Below, piece after piece: positions 47,162 through 57,048 of a stretch of 64,000 nucleotides of DNA. The translations under genes and the position numbers were made by a program. Location: positions 5,039,501 through 5,103,500 of the forward strand of contig NZ_CP089518.1 of assembly GCF_025917685.1 (NCBI RefSeq), read 5' to 3'. How positions within the stretch are numbered: the first letter of the stretch is position 1; each line of letters starts with the position of its first letter. The notes beneath the pieces are model-generated. The model did no database searches, was not told the origin of the DNA, and was given only the letters and a program-made list of their open reading frames with translations. Source of the DNA: Bacillus cereus (GTDB lineage Bacteria > Bacillota > Bacilli > Bacillales > Bacillaceae_G).

Positions 47162-48832
47162 TTACATTTTTTCTGGTGCAGATACTCCTACGATTGCTAA
47201 TGCATTTTGAAGTGTAGTGCGTACTGCTTTCATTAATTCGTAACGAGCTTTACTTAATTCTAAGTTATCTTGGTTTAATACTTTTTCTGCATTGTAGAAG
47301 CTGTGTAATGCTGCTGCTAATTCAAATGCATAGCTTGTAATGCGGTGTGGCAGACGTTTTTGCGCTGCATCCGCAACTACAGCTGGGAATTCACCAAGTT
47401 TTTTCAGTAACTCTACTTCTTTCTCAGAAGTAACAAGTTTGTAATTCACGTCTCCGCCTGTAGCTAATCCTAACTCTTCACCTTGACGAAGGATACTGCA
47501 TACGCGAGCATGAGCATATTGTGCATAGTATACTGGGTTTTCATTAGATTTTGATACAGCTAAGTCCATATCAAAGTCTAAATGAGAATCACCGCTACGC
47601 ATTGCGAAGAAGTAACGCATTGCGTCCACGCCTACTTCTTCCATAAGCTCACGAAGTGTAACTGCTTTACCTGTACGCTTACTCATCTTCATTTTTTCAC
47701 CATTTTGGTACAGTTGTACCATTTGGATGATTTCTACTTCAAGTGTTTCTTTATCGTAACCAAGTGCTTGAATAGCAGCTTTCATACGAGGAATGTAACC
47801 GTGGTGGTCGGCACCCCAAATGTTGATTAGCTTATCGAAACCACGCTCTAATTTATCACGGTGGTAAGCGATATCTGGCGTTAAGTATGTGTAAGAACCA
47901 TCGTTTTTAATTAATACACGGTTTTTGTCGTCACCGTAAGTCATTGAACGGAACCAAGTTGCTCCGCCTTCTTCAAAGATTTCATCACGCTCTTTTAATA
48001 CTGCAAGTGCAGCATCGATTTTTCCGTTTTTGTATAATGATGTTTCTGAGAACCATACATCGAACTTAACACGGAAGCTTTCTAAGTCTTTTTGAAGTTT
48101 TGCTAACTCATATTTTAAACCGTATGAACGATAGAACTCATAGCTTTCTTCTGCATCAGCTTTTGCGTAACGATCGCCAAACTCTTCAGCTAAACGTTTA
48201 CCGATTCCAATGATATCCGCACCATGATAACCGTCTTCTGGCATTTCTTTCTCTAAGCCTAAAGCTTGCATGTAACGAGCTTCAACAGAAAGAGCTAAGT
48301 TATGAATTTGGTTACCAGCATCATTAATGTAGTACTCACGAGATACATCGTATCCTGCTTTTGCTAATACGTTACATAAAGTGTCACCTACCGCTGCACC
48401 ACGTGCATGTCCTAAGTGAAGATCGCCTGTTGGATTCGCAGATACGAACTCAATTTGCACTTTTTCACCTTTACCAGTATTCGTTTCACCGTAAGCTTCA
48501 CCAGCGTTTACGATTGTTGGGATTAAGTCTGTTAAGTAGCTATTATCCATGTAGAAGTTAATGAAACCAGGACCAGCGATTTCAATTTTTTCAATAGAAG
48601 CTTTTGCTTTATCGAAGTTTGCAACTAATTCTTCTGCAATCATACGAGGCGCTTTTTTCGCAACGCGTGCAAGTTGCATTGCCATATTTGTAGAGAAATC
48701 ACCATTTGTTTTATCTTTTGGAGATTCTAATATAACGTTTGGAATCTGTTCTTCTGTCGCTAATTCTGCCTTTAATACAGCGGCTTGAATTTCTTCTTTA
48801 ATCAATCCTTTTACTTGTTCTAAAGAATTCAT
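47162..48832 (-). CDS. argS: Arginyl-tRNA synthetase
   Basis: Charges tRNA-Arg. The 556-residue class I enzyme has the HIGH-type motif ([13 protein letters not shown] near 128-140), KMSKS-type motif ([10 protein letters not shown]), the N-terminal Add1 domain and the C-terminal anticodon-binding domain ending in an AL-rich helix. Its start overlaps the stop of ywiB by one base, so they are coupled; ywiB-argS is the B. subtilis order. No T-box leader precedes the pair. Confidence 0.97.
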   Translation of the reverse strand: MNSLEQVKGLIKEEIQAAVLKAELATEEQIPNVILESPKDKTNGDFSTNMAMQLARVAKKAPRMIAEELVANFDKAKASIEKIEIAGPGFINFYMDNSYLTDLIPTIVNAGEAYGETNTGKGEKVQIEFVSANPTGDLHLGHARGAAVGDTLCNVLAKAGYDVSREYYINDAGNQIHNLALSVEARYMQALGLEKEMPEDGYHGADIIGIGKRLAEEFGDRYAKADAEESYEFYRSYGLKYELAKLQKDLESFRVKFDVWFSETSLYKNGKIDAALAVLKERDEIFEEGGATWFRSMTYGDDKNRVLIKNDGSYTYLTPDIAYHRDKLERGFDKLINIWGADHHGYIPRMKAAIQALGYDKETLEVEIIQMVQLYQNGEKMKMSKRTGKAVTLRELMEEVGVDAMRYFFAMRSGDSHLDFDMDLAVSKSNENPVYYAQYAHARVCSILRQGEELGLATGGDVNYKLVTSEKEVELLKKLGEFPAVVADAAQKRLPHRITSYAFELAAALHSFYNAEKVLNQDNLELSKARYELMKAVRTTLQNALAIVGVSAPEKM

Positions 48833-49269
48833 TATTTTGCCTCCTTCAAATTAATTGTAATTGTATATCTGCCAGCTTCTTGTTCACTTAGAAGCAATGC
48901 GTACGTTAAGAAGAGTTGTCCTTTTTTCTTTTCATCCGACCATTTAAAAAGAACGTTATCAGTTTTCGTTTGCAATGCAAACGTACCAAGTTCACTCGTA
49001 TACGTACCAGTTGTCCATTCACCTTTCACATGCGTCTGACGCATAGAAATAGCACCTGAACGCATAATGAGAACTTGTTCATCTTGGATTTTAATAATTG
49101 TTTTCACTTCGCCTTGTTCGTTCGGCTCTTGGAATGTTATATATGTACCTTGACCTTTTACATAGTATTGACCATTTGCTTCAAAAGCAACGGTTTCCTT
49201 CCTCGCCCCTTCACGGATTTCTGTTACGAAATGAACGTGTACCGGCAAGCCTGCAAGTTGTTTCTTCAC
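48832..49269 (-). CDS. DUF1934 protein (YwiB-like)
   Basis: A 145-residue calycin-like beta-barrel protein of unknown function, always beside argS in Bacillus. Starts (M)[20 protein letters not shown] (20) and contains many alternating strands ([26 protein letters not shown]). GTG 49269 has GAAGGG at ten bases; the upstream in-frame TTG at 49287 lacks a ribosome site. It is the first gene of the ywiB-argS operon. Confidence 0.87.
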   Translation of the reverse strand: MKKQLAGLPVHVHFVTEIREGARKETVAFEANGQYYVKGQGTYITFQEPNEQGEVKTIIKIQDEQVLIMRSGAISMRQTHVKGEWTTGTYTSELGTFALQTKTDNVLFKWSDEKKKGQLFLTYALLLSEQEAGRYTITINLKEAK

Positions 49270-49471
49270 GTCTTGCACACCCTTCAAATGTTATAGATAT
49301 TAAATATTACTTATAATAAATCACTTTTCCTATCATATCAAAAAAAGATGCTGTCTGTCTGCTGAAAAATCAGGAAAACTCCTTTTCAAAAAATAATTCA
49401 CCTTCACTTTATTTCATATGTTAAAATGTTTTTTAAATCTAAATATTCTTTCATTTAAAGGGGTGAATTTG

Positions 49472-50458
49472 GTGCTACCAATAAAATTAAAAAAAGGTGA
49501 TGAAATAAGGGTTATTTCACCATCTTGTAGTTTAAGTATTGTCTCAAATACGAACCGAGAGCTTGCTATAAAAAGATTAACCGACATGGGCTTTCAAGTT
49601 ACATTCTCAAAATATGCTGATGAGATAGATCAATTTGCTTCCTCTTCTATTTCTTCACGCGTCCAAGACCTCCATGAAGCATTTAAAGACCCTAATGTAA
49701 AAGCAATTTTGACGACACTTGGCGGATATAACTCTAACGGTTTATTAAAACATCTCAATTACGATTTAATTCGTGAAAACCCGAAATTCTTCTGTGGTTA
49801 TTCTGATATTACTGCTTTAAATAACACAATCTATACAAAAACAGGTCTTGTTACATATTCAGGCCCTCACTTCTCTTCATTTGGAATGGAGAAAGGGCTC
49901 GATTATACAACCGATTACTTTTTAAAGTGCTTAACTTCTCATGAACCTATTGAAATACTACCAGCTGAAACGTGGAGCGATGACTCTTGGTATATTGATC
50001 AAGAAAATCGAGAGTTTATTAAAAATGAAGGATATGTTTCGATTCAGGAAGGAGAGGCAACAGGGGATATTATCGGCGGAAATATGAGCACTTTGAATTT
50101 ACTACAAGGTACACCATATATGCCAAACTTACAAGGCAAAATTTTGTTTCTTGAAGAGGATAGTTTAACCGGAAAAGCTACCCTAAAAACTTTTGATCGA
50201 TATTTACATTCTCTTATGCAGCAACCTGACTTTGAACATGTAAAAGGCATTGTTATAGGAAGAATGCAAAAAGGAGCAGAATGTATGATAGAGGACATTC
50301 AAGAAATGATTGCTTCAAAGCCTGAACTTGCACATATCCCTATTATTGCGAATGCAAGTTTCGGACATACAACTCCAATCCTTACTTTCCCAATTGGTGG
50401 ACGTGCAAAAATCATTTCTAATAAAAAAAGTTCAGCTATCACTATTTTAACGCACTAA
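49472..50458 (+). CDS. S66-family peptidase (LD-carboxypeptidase/MccF-like)
   Basis: A 328-residue serine peptidase of the S66 family. The nucleophile Ser is in FCGYSDITAL (about 104-113), a Glu in FLEEDSL (about 222-228) and His in ASFGHTTPILTFPIG (about 296-310). Family members cleave L,D-bonds in muropeptides or inactivate microcin C-type antibiotics; MccF-type resistance and cell-wall recycling are both possible. GTG 49472 has AAAGGGGTG at seven bases. Monocistronic with a bidirectional terminator. Confidence 0.9.
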   Translation: MLPIKLKKGDEIRVISPSCSLSIVSNTNRELAIKRLTDMGFQVTFSKYADEIDQFASSSISSRVQDLHEAFKDPNVKAILTTLGGYNSNGLLKHLNYDLIRENPKFFCGYSDITALNNTIYTKTGLVTYSGPHFSSFGMEKGLDYTTDYFLKCLTSHEPIEILPAETWSDDSWYIDQENREFIKNEGYVSIQEGEATGDIIGGNMSTLNLLQGTPYMPNLQGKILFLEEDSLTGKATLKTFDRYLHSLMQQPDFEHVKGIVIGRMQKGAECMIEDIQEMIASKPELAHIPIIANASFGHTTPILTFPIGGRAKIISNKKSSAITILTH

Positions 50459-50485
50459 AAAAGGAGCGAACGATTCGCTCCTTTT
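50459..50485. terminator. Bidirectional terminator between S66 peptidase and YxeA-like genes
   Basis: AAAAGGAGCGA (50459-50469) pairs perfectly with 50475-50485. It ends both convergent genes. Confidence 0.88.
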
Positions 50486-50846
50486 ATGGTTTTTCTATTT
50501 TTTGCAACGCTTTTTGCGGGATTGATTCTTTCGGGATTTCAGCCCATCCTTTTCCCTGCATACCTTTTGCATAAATTTTTATAAAAGCACCCGTATGCAA
50601 TTCACGGTTCATCATTCTTTTAATAACTTGTAGCTTTCCATCTTCTGTATACCCTTTAAATGTATACAAATATTCATCGTCTTTTTTCTCACTTTTATCT
50701 ATAACAGCATAATAATCTTGTATTTCTTTATTTGAAAAGAAGTTGTCTACAAAAGCATGCACACCTTCTGTTTTTGTGTTTAAATAATACGCTGTTCCTC
50801 CTAAAATAATGGCGAACACAGCTAAAACTTTAATTACCAATTTCAT
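50484..50846 (-). CDS. YxeA-family (DUF1093) exported protein
   Basis: A 120-residue protein with an N-terminal membrane/signal segment (about 3-24, LVIKVLAVFAIILGGTAYYL) and an OB-like beta domain (DYYAVIDKSEKKDDEYLYTF is typical). The function is unknown; homologues are paralogous in Bacillus and often near stress or peptide-transport genes. ATG 50846 follows AGGAGGCG. Monocistronic. Confidence 0.85.
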   Translation of the reverse strand: MKLVIKVLAVFAIILGGTAYYLNTKTEGVHAFVDNFFSNKEIQDYYAVIDKSEKKDDEYLYTFKGYTEDGKLQVIKRMMNRELHTGAFIKIYAKGMQGKGWAEIPKESIPQKALQKIEKP

Positions 50847-51080
50847 AAATGCGCCTCCTGTTTGCACTGCTTTCTCACTAACCGTATGTCTATACCTGTA
50901 TTATACGAAAAAAAGCATACTATACTCTATCGAAATGCCTTACACTTTCCTTACATTATTGTAAGAGTTTTTCACCTTACAGCAATTTCCCAATAAAAAA
51001 TTTTTCCGTTTAACAAACTTTTATATTATTATTGAATGATACAAATTTTTATTACAAAAATCAAAGGAGACAGTTTTCAA

Positions 51081-52118
51081 ATGGCTATCTTGCAAGGTTT
51101 AGCACTATTACTTGTTGTACTCTGTCTATTTACACTTTTTAGTTACCGTGCTCCTTACGGAATGAAAGCAATGGGTGCTTTAGCTAATGCAGCAATCGCA
51201 AGTTTTCTTATTGAAGCATTTCACCGTTATATCGGTGGGGAAATGTTTCATAATGACTTTTTACAATCAGTAGGAGAAGCTTCTGGTAGTATGAGCGGTG
51301 TCGCAGCGGCAATTTTAGTAGCATTAGCAATCGGTGTCTCACCCGTATACGCGGTTTTAATCGGTATCGCTACTAGCGGATTCGGTATTTTACCAGGTTT
51401 TTTCGCTGGATACGTTTGTGCCTTCGTCGTGAAATTTCTCGAAAAGAAATTACCAGCTGGTGTAGAATTTTTAGCAATCCTATTTATCGCTGCACCAATC
51501 TCACGTGGAATGGCCATGCTTATGGATCCACTTGTTAACGCAACACTTGGTAAAATCGGTTCTATGATTTCAGTTGCAACTACAGAAAGTCCTATCATTA
51601 TGGGTATTATGCTTGGTGGATTAATAACAGTTATTTCTACCTCTCCATTAAGTTCTATGGCACTAACTGCAATGCTTGGATTAACAGGTTTACCAATGGC
51701 TATTGGTAGTCTTGCCGTAGCAGCTTCTGCCCCGATGAATTTTATTTTCTTTAAACGACTAAAAATTTGTTCAAAGAAAGATACAATCGCTGTCGCAATC
51801 GAGCCGTTAACACAAGCCGATGTTGTCTCAGCAAACCCAATTCCAATTTACGCGACAAACTTTGTTGGCGGTGCACTTGCCGGTATTATTACGTCGCTAT
51901 TCCAGCTCGTTAATAATGCACCAGGGACAGCATCACCAATTCCAGGACTACTTGTCTTATTCGGATTTAATGACGTTATAAAAGTAACGATTGCTGCCGT
52001 ATTATGCGGAATCGTTACCATAGTTGTCGGATACGTCGGATCAATTGTGTTCCGCAAATACCCAATTCGTTCCGCTGATGAAATTCGTGGTATTACTTCA
52101 GAAGAAAAAGTTGCATAA
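51081..52118 (+). CDS. PTS EIIC-like membrane protein
   Basis: A 345-residue integral membrane protein with about nine or ten segments of the PTS_EIIC_2 family (AILQGLALLLVVLCLFTLFS at the start; SPVYAVLIGIATSGFGILPG, 20). The family resembles sugar PTS IIC permeases but occurs without IIA/IIB genes, as here, so its transport role is unproven. ATG 51081 follows AAAGGAGA. Single gene with a strong terminator. Confidence 0.86.
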   Translation: MAILQGLALLLVVLCLFTLFSYRAPYGMKAMGALANAAIASFLIEAFHRYIGGEMFHNDFLQSVGEASGSMSGVAAAILVALAIGVSPVYAVLIGIATSGFGILPGFFAGYVCAFVVKFLEKKLPAGVEFLAILFIAAPISRGMAMLMDPLVNATLGKIGSMISVATTESPIIMGIMLGGLITVISTSPLSSMALTAMLGLTGLPMAIGSLAVAASAPMNFIFFKRLKICSKKDTIAVAIEPLTQADVVSANPIPIYATNFVGGALAGIITSLFQLVNNAPGTASPIPGLLVLFGFNDVIKVTIAAVLCGIVTIVVGYVGSIVFRKYPIRSADEIRGITSEEKVA

Positions 52119-52120
52119 GA

Positions 52121-52162
52121 AAAAAGAGCTATTCTCAAATGATGAGAATAGCTCTTTTTTTA
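52121..52162 (+). terminator. Terminator of the PTS EIIC-like gene
   Basis: Perfect 16-bp stem, arms 52121-52136 and 52144-52159, followed by a T-run. Confidence 0.92.
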
Positions 52163-52273
52163 TGTCACATGACGTTAAGTGCAATTATATCGGCGATTTT
52201 TTAAATATATCGACTTACCGACACATAACAACAAAATAAGAGCCCCCTATTCATATAGAAGGCTCTTATTTTA

Positions 52274-52386
52274 TCTAGCTACGGCAGCTAGAATCTCCGG
52301 CCATTTCACACTCTCGGCCTGCGCCAAAAGCGCTTCTCGGTCGAGCGTTCCAATGACCTGCGATTCCGAGCGAGCTGCCTTCACTT
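52274..52386. repeat. bcr-like repeat, inverted copy at the speB stop
   Basis: On the minus strand it reads GGCAGCTCGCTCGGAATCGC through GGCCGGAGATTCTAGCTGCC, the AATCGC subtype of copies at 5188 and 6804. Outer arms (GGCAGCT and AGCTGCC) pair with changes at both sides. It begins within a few bases of the speB stop codon. Confidence 0.75.
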
Positions 52387-53259
52387 TTACTTTACCCAGC
52401 CGAGCAGCATTTCCCGCACGAATTTGCTTGCTGCGACTGGTGTTTGATCACTATGGTCGTAGACTGGAGCTACTTCTACTAAATCTGCTCCAACTACATT
52501 TATATTTGAATTTGCAATTGCTACGATGGAATCTAATAGTTCTTTAGATGTGATACCTCCAGCCTCTAACGTTCCGGTTCCAGGAGCGTGAGCTGGGTCT
52601 AATACGTCAATGTCAATTGTGACATAGACTGGGCGTCCTGCAAGTTTCGGTAATACTTCTTTTAACGGTTCTAACACGTCAAATTTGTATAAGTTCATAC
52701 CTACTTCTTTTGCCCATTCGAATTCTTCCTTCATTCCAGAACGAATACCGAAAGAATATACGTTTTCCGGACCAATTAAATCGCACACTTTACGAATTGG
52801 TGTAGAGTGGGATAAAGGCTCTCCCTCATATGACTCACGTAAGTCAGTATGGGCATCCATATGGATGATTGCTAAATCCGGATATTTTTTTGCCATTGCC
52901 TTAAAAATTGGCCAAGACACTAAGTGCTCACCGCCGAGACCTAGTGGAAACTTACCGGCATCTAAAAGTTTTGATACATACTCTTCAATCATGTCTAAGC
53001 TGCGTTGTGCATTTCCGAATGGTAATGGGATATCACCCGCATCAAAATATTTCACCTCTTCTAGTTCACGATCTAAATACGGACTATATTCTTCAAGACC
53101 AATTGATACTTCACGAATACGTGCAGGGCCAAAGCGAGATCCTGGACGGAAACTTACTGTCCAATCCATAGGCATCCCGTAAATAACTACCTCTGACTCT
53201 TCAAAACTTGGATGACTTTTAATAAATACTTTACCTGAATAAGCTTCATCAAAACGCAT
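52387..53259 (-). CDS. speB: Agmatinase
   Basis: Mn-dependent hydrolysis of agmatine to putrescine and urea. The 290-residue ureohydrolase has metal-ligand motifs GGEHLVS (His near 110), IHMDAHTDLRE and TIDIDVLDPAHAPGTG. It is downstream of speE, giving the polyamine pathway arginine to agmatine to putrescine to spermidine. The 219-bp gap from speE contains two hairpins. ATG 53259 follows AAGGAGGA. Confidence 0.96.
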   Translation of the reverse strand: MRFDEAYSGKVFIKSHPSFEESEVVIYGMPMDWTVSFRPGSRFGPARIREVSIGLEEYSPYLDRELEEVKYFDAGDIPLPFGNAQRSLDMIEEYVSKLLDAGKFPLGLGGEHLVSWPIFKAMAKKYPDLAIIHMDAHTDLRESYEGEPLSHSTPIRKVCDLIGPENVYSFGIRSGMKEEFEWAKEVGMNLYKFDVLEPLKEVLPKLAGRPVYVTIDIDVLDPAHAPGTGTLEAGGITSKELLDSIVAIANSNINVVGADLVEVAPVYDHSDQTPVAASKFVREMLLGWVK

Positions 53260-53352
53260 ATTCTTTTCCTCCTTATGTGGAACTTAAGGTATCCCAACCT
53301 TTCACTATTTCTCAAATTTGGAGCGCACTGCTCCTCTTTCTCGATTTACCGG

Positions 53353-53454
53353 TGTCTTCTTTTTTAACGATAAGAAGACGATTTTCTTTACAGATGTGCA
53401 AGTAGCTAGCATGCTCAAGTCTTCTGGACAAACACCTTAAATGAGCTACTTACA
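53353..53454 (-). other. Two hairpins in the speE-speB gap
   Basis: GTCTTCTT pairs with AAGAAGAC (about 53353-53379), and GTGCAAGTAGCT pairs with AGCTACTTACAC (about 53395-53454, one mismatch). Neither has a strong T-run. They could be processing or attenuation structures; there is no match to a known riboswitch. Confidence 0.35.
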
Positions 53455-53478
53455 CTTTATTTGTTCAAACTCGATTTC

Positions 53479-54306
53479 TTACTTAATTAAATCGCCAACA
53501 AATTTCGGTAATGCGAATGCTGCATTGTGCAATTCTTTTGTGTAATATTTCGTTTCAATTTCGTGGAAACGCTCTTCACTTACTTCTAATGGATCATGTT
53601 TTTTAGATCCGATTGTGAATGTCCAAAGCCCACTTGGGTAAGTTGGAATGTTTGCCGTGTATAAACGAGTAATTGGGAAGATCTCTTTTACGTCTTTAAA
53701 CACAGTTGTAATTAGTTCTGGTGTGAACCAAGGGTTGTCCGTTTGTGCAACGAAAATACCATCTTCTTTTAACGCTTTAGAGATTCCAGCGTAGAAGCCT
53801 TTTGTAAATAGGTTTACTGCTGGGCCTACTGGCTCAGTAGAATCTACCATAATTACGTCATATTCATTTTCGCTTTCTGCGATGTGTAGGAAACCGTCTC
53901 CTACTTTTACTTCTACACGCTCATTATCTAATGCGCCTGCAATTGATGGTAAGTATTGTTTAGAGTACTCAATTACTTTTCCATCGATTTCAACAAGAGT
54001 TGCTTTCTTTACGCTTGGGTGTTTTAACACTTCACGAATAACACCGCCATCGCCACCGCCTACAACTAATACGTTTTCAGGGTTTGGATGTGTAAATAAA
54101 GGTACGTGCGCTACCATTTCATGATAAACGAACTCGTCCTTTTCTGTTGTCATAACCATGCCATCTAAAATAAGCATGTTTCCGAACTCTTCCGTTTCAA
54201 CCATATCAAGTTTTTGGAATTCTGTTTGCTCCGTATGTAATGTGCGGTTAATACGCGCCGTAATCCCAAAATGCTTTGTTTGTTTTTCAGTGAACCATAG
54301 TTCCAT
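53479..54306 (-). CDS. speE: Spermidine synthase
   Basis: Transfers aminopropyl from decarboxylated SAM to putrescine. The 275-residue protein has the signature [19 protein letters not shown] (about 80-98), DGKVIEYSK and [10 protein letters not shown]. speE-speB occurs next to pbpG and ywhD-ywhC-ywhB in B. subtilis too; here a MerR-MFS pair and a GDPD gene are inserted. ATG 54306 follows AAAGGCGTGA. Confidence 0.96.
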   Translation of the reverse strand: MELWFTEKQTKHFGITARINRTLHTEQTEFQKLDMVETEEFGNMLILDGMVMTTEKDEFVYHEMVAHVPLFTHPNPENVLVVGGGDGGVIREVLKHPSVKKATLVEIDGKVIEYSKQYLPSIAGALDNERVEVKVGDGFLHIAESENEYDVIMVDSTEPVGPAVNLFTKGFYAGISKALKEDGIFVAQTDNPWFTPELITTVFKDVKEIFPITRLYTANIPTYPSGLWTFTIGSKKHDPLEVSEERFHEIETKYYTKELHNAAFALPKFVGDLIK

Positions 54307-54481
54307 CGTACAATCACGCCTTTCAATGCAAATTTATAATAGGGACATCATTAATGTCCCCTAACAAAAATAAAACAAAACATCCAAAAAGTATAGTTAA
54401 AAGTACAAAAATACCGAAAATATATTTTAGTCAGAGGGTTCTAACATATATGCGAAAAGGGTTTGCTCTGTAACAGGAAAG

Positions 54482-54507
54482 AAAACCCTTTCTTAAGAAA
54501 GGGTTTT
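54482..54507 (-). terminator. MFS transporter terminator
   Basis: AAAACCCTTTC pairs with GAAAGGGTTTT around the loop TTAA, which is the stop codon. A/T tails flank the stem. Confidence 0.85.
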
Positions 54508-55656
54508 TGTCTCTATTTCTACCGGTTTACGAATCGGAATTAAGATTATTACGCAACCAACTAACACAACAATTCCACCGACTAAAAACGGACTTTGTGG
54601 TGAAACTGTATGACCGATGACTCCTGATAAAATTGGAGCAATCGCGCCTCCTAACCAACGAACGAAGTTATAAACACCTGATGTAACAGATCTTTCATAA
54701 GGTGAAATATCCATTACATAACTTGTAAATAACGCGTTATTTAATCCTGATGCTAATCCTGATAGAACGATTAACACGATTTGTAACCACATGATTTTAA
54801 CGAAGAATAGTGCAATTAAGAAAATCGCAAATACGAGTAAACTACCTTTTAACAATGTTTTTGGTTCATATTTACCTTCTAGCTTATGCGCTAAAATTGC
54901 TGATCCGTAAGCTAATGCTAATCCCCATCCGCAAAATACAAATCCTAATTGAATAGCAGATAAATGCATAATCAGTGGTGAATATGCTAACACGACGAAA
55001 AATCCGTAGTAGTATAACATTCCCGAAATTGCACCTTGCATAAACGGTTTATACTTCACCAGGTTAAGTAATTCCCCTACGCCTGCCGCTTTACGCTTCA
55101 CTTTTCGCTCCGGTTCTTTTACAAAAAAGAAAACTAAAATAAATGCTAAAGAAATTAAAATACTCGTCGCAAAAAATGGGTAACGCCAAGAATAGCCACC
55201 TAATATCCCGCCTAATAGTGGTCCACCTGCCATTCCTAAACCAATGGCTGCTTCATATAATCCTACTGCTTCATGAACTTCTTTACTTAATGCAATTAAT
55301 AATGTCATTGCTGTAGCAAAAAACATCGCATTTCCTAATCCCCATCCAGCGCGGAAAAGAGATAATTGAGCAATCGTTTGCGATATACCACATATAAATG
55401 CAAATACAGTTACAATCGCAAGACCGATCGTCATCATTCGTTTATCACCAAATCTTGATGCAAATATTCCAGCTGGTAACATCATAATTGCCATCGTTAA
55501 AATATAAGCTGTAAATAACATCTCGACTTGCCAATGCGAAGCACCAATTTGTTCAGCAATACTTGGTAAAATTGGGTCGACCACTCCTATACCTGAAAAG
55601 GCAAGGAAGGTAGCCACCACTGTAATCAATCTCCCTAATTTTTGTTTACTCTCCAT
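54493..55656 (-). CDS. MFS drug-efflux-type transporter
   Basis: A 387-residue major facilitator with 12 predicted membrane segments and the family motif GIFASRFGDKRMMTIG after TM2 (about 62-77). It is co-transcribed with a MerR regulator whose stop codon overlaps ATG 55665; ATG 55656 is preferred because GGAG is ten bases upstream rather than one. Multidrug efflux under MerR control (Bmr/BltR style) is the likely role; the substrate is unknown. Confidence 0.9.
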   Translation of the reverse strand: MESKQKLGRLITVVATFLAFSGIGVVDPILPSIAEQIGASHWQVEMLFTAYILTMAIMMLPAGIFASRFGDKRMMTIGLAIVTVFAFICGISQTIAQLSLFRAGWGLGNAMFFATAMTLLIALSKEVHEAVGLYEAAIGLGMAGGPLLGGILGGYSWRYPFFATSILISLAFILVFFFVKEPERKVKRKAAGVGELLNLVKYKPFMQGAISGMLYYYGFFVVLAYSPLIMHLSAIQLGFVFCGWGLALAYGSAILAHKLEGKYEPKTLLKGSLLVFAIFLIALFFVKIMWLQIVLIVLSGLASGLNNALFTSYVMDISPYERSVTSGVYNFVRWLGGAIAPILSGVIGHTVSPQSPFLVGGIVVLVGCVIILIPIRKPVEIETKTLS

Positions 55657-55661
55657 TTTGC

Positions 55662-56069
55662 TCATTCTCCTTTTGTATTCTCTAAAAATGTGACCGCTCG
55701 GCTTAAACTATCCTCTAGCTCCGCCTTCACACGCTGCATTTGCTCCATCTTCTCGTCTAACGTTTGCACTTGTTTTTCAAGCATCTCTTTAATCTCATGA
55801 ATAACTTCACGGTCACGAGGATTTTCACTATTTCTTCTTTGTTCCATTCTTTCTTTTAACGATAAGAAATGTTGCATTTCTTGAAGCGTAATTCCTAACA
55901 CTTCTTTCGCTTCCACAATCTTTTTAATTCTTGCAATGTCCTCATCTGTATACAGACGAATATTCCCCTCGCTGCGTTCTGGGGGATGAATTAAACCAAT
56001 TTCCTCATAATAACGAAGTGTACGCTTTGTTAAACCAACTTGCCTTGTTACTTCATCGATTTTATACAT
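55662..56069 (-). CDS. MerR-family regulator
   Basis: A 135-residue regulator with the MerR winged helix (YKIDEVTRQVGLTKRTLRYY, residues 2-21; GLIHPPERSEGNIRLY) and a long dimerisation coiled coil (about 75-125). There is no C-terminal Cys metal site, so a drug or small-molecule inducer is more likely than metal. ATG 56069 follows GGGAGGAA. It is the first gene of the MerR-MFS operon. Confidence 0.92.
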   Translation of the reverse strand: MYKIDEVTRQVGLTKRTLRYYEEIGLIHPPERSEGNIRLYTDEDIARIKKIVEAKEVLGITLQEMQHFLSLKERMEQRRNSENPRDREVIHEIKEMLEKQVQTLDEKMEQMQRVKAELEDSLSRAVTFLENTKGE

Positions 56070-56221
56070 GTTTATTCCTCCCTTCACTTGATTATTACAT
56101 TTTACGTTAACGTTAACTTTTATGCAACTGTTAGACTTTTGTAAATGTTTGTCCTATTCAATTGTATTTTTCCCAAGGCAGTTTCATAATGAAGAAAAAG
56201 AGATGATAAGGAGATTTTCAC

Positions 56222-56947
56222 ATGAATAAACCACTTATTTTCGCTCACCGCGGGGTAAAAGGGACACATCCAGAGAATACGATGATTGCCTTTCAAGAAG
56301 CCGAACGCATTGGTGCTCATGGAATTGAACTTGATGTCCATTTATCAAAAGATGGTGAACTTGTCGTAATTCACGACGAAACCATCGATCGTACAACAAA
56401 TGGCATAGGACTTGTTTCTGAAAAAACTGTAGAAGAATTACAAGCTTTAAATGCCGGTAGCCATAAAGACCCTTCTTTCCATGAGGCGAAAGTCCCAACT
56501 TTACGAGAAGTATTTATTTGGCTCTCTACAACAAATTTACAACTTAACATTGAATTGAAAACAGATGTTATTCACTATCCAAATATTGAAGAAAAGGTCG
56601 TTGCCCTTGTTCGTGAATATCATCTATCCAATCAAATTGTATTTTCATCATTTAACCATGATTCCGTTTCATTATTAGCAGAAATTGCGCCAGAAATTCC
56701 AAGGGCGATTTTGTACGATACACCACTTGCAGATCCAATTGCTGAAGCAAAAAAACGTGAGGCAACTGGATTACATCCAAACTTTCAATTATTAACGAAA
56801 GAGTTTGTCCAATTAGCACAGGGGCAAGGATACATTTTTCGCCCTTACACCATTAATGAATATAAAGATTTACAAACTATGATTGATTATGGCGTAGACG
56901 TCATTATTACTGATTGGCCAGCACGTGCTTTTGAGCTCCTTTCTTAA
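56222..56947 (+). CDS. Glycerophosphodiester phosphodiesterase
   Basis: Hydrolyses glycerophosphodiesters to glycerol-3-phosphate and alcohol. The 241-residue TIM-barrel protein has catalytic HRG (AHRGVKGTHPENT, residues 8-20), ELDVHLSKDGELVVIHD (metal Glu/Asp and His), and LNIELK. It has no signal peptide, so it is cytosolic. ATG 56222 follows AAGGAGA. Confidence 0.94.
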   Translation: MNKPLIFAHRGVKGTHPENTMIAFQEAERIGAHGIELDVHLSKDGELVVIHDETIDRTTNGIGLVSEKTVEELQALNAGSHKDPSFHEAKVPTLREVFIWLSTTNLQLNIELKTDVIHYPNIEEKVVALVREYHLSNQIVFSSFNHDSVSLLAEIAPEIPRAILYDTPLADPIAEAKKREATGLHPNFQLLTKEFVQLAQGQGYIFRPYTINEYKDLQTMIDYGVDVIITDWPARAFELLS

Positions 56948-56966
56948 ATGAAGGGGCTCTTTTTAT
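56935..56966 (+). terminator. Phosphodiesterase gene terminator
   Basis: GAGCTCCTTTC pairs with GAAGGGGCTC (one G-U), then TTTTTATTTT. The stop codon is in the loop region. Confidence 0.8.
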
Positions 56967-56999
56967 TTTGGAAATTTCATTGTTTAAAATAAACAAAAA

Positions 57000-57038
57000 C
57001 CCTCAATACTAATACAATAATGCTTGTATTAATGAGGG
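57000..57038 (+). promoter_or_regulatory. pbpG: Hairpin occluding the pbpG Shine-Dalgarno
   Basis: CCCTCA (57000-57005) pairs with TGAGGG (57033-57038), and TAATACAA (57010-57017) with TTGTATTA (57024-57031). The second strand contains the GAGGGG ribosome site for ATG 57049. The stem has a bulge and a 6-nt loop. It would limit translation unless opened. Confidence 0.55.
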
Positions 57039-57048
57039 GCTGAAAAAG

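Noticed and set aside
47073..49420. T-box leader upstream of ywiB-argS
   Set aside because: No AGGGTGGNACCGCG-type box or specifier structure is visible in the region upstream of the operon.
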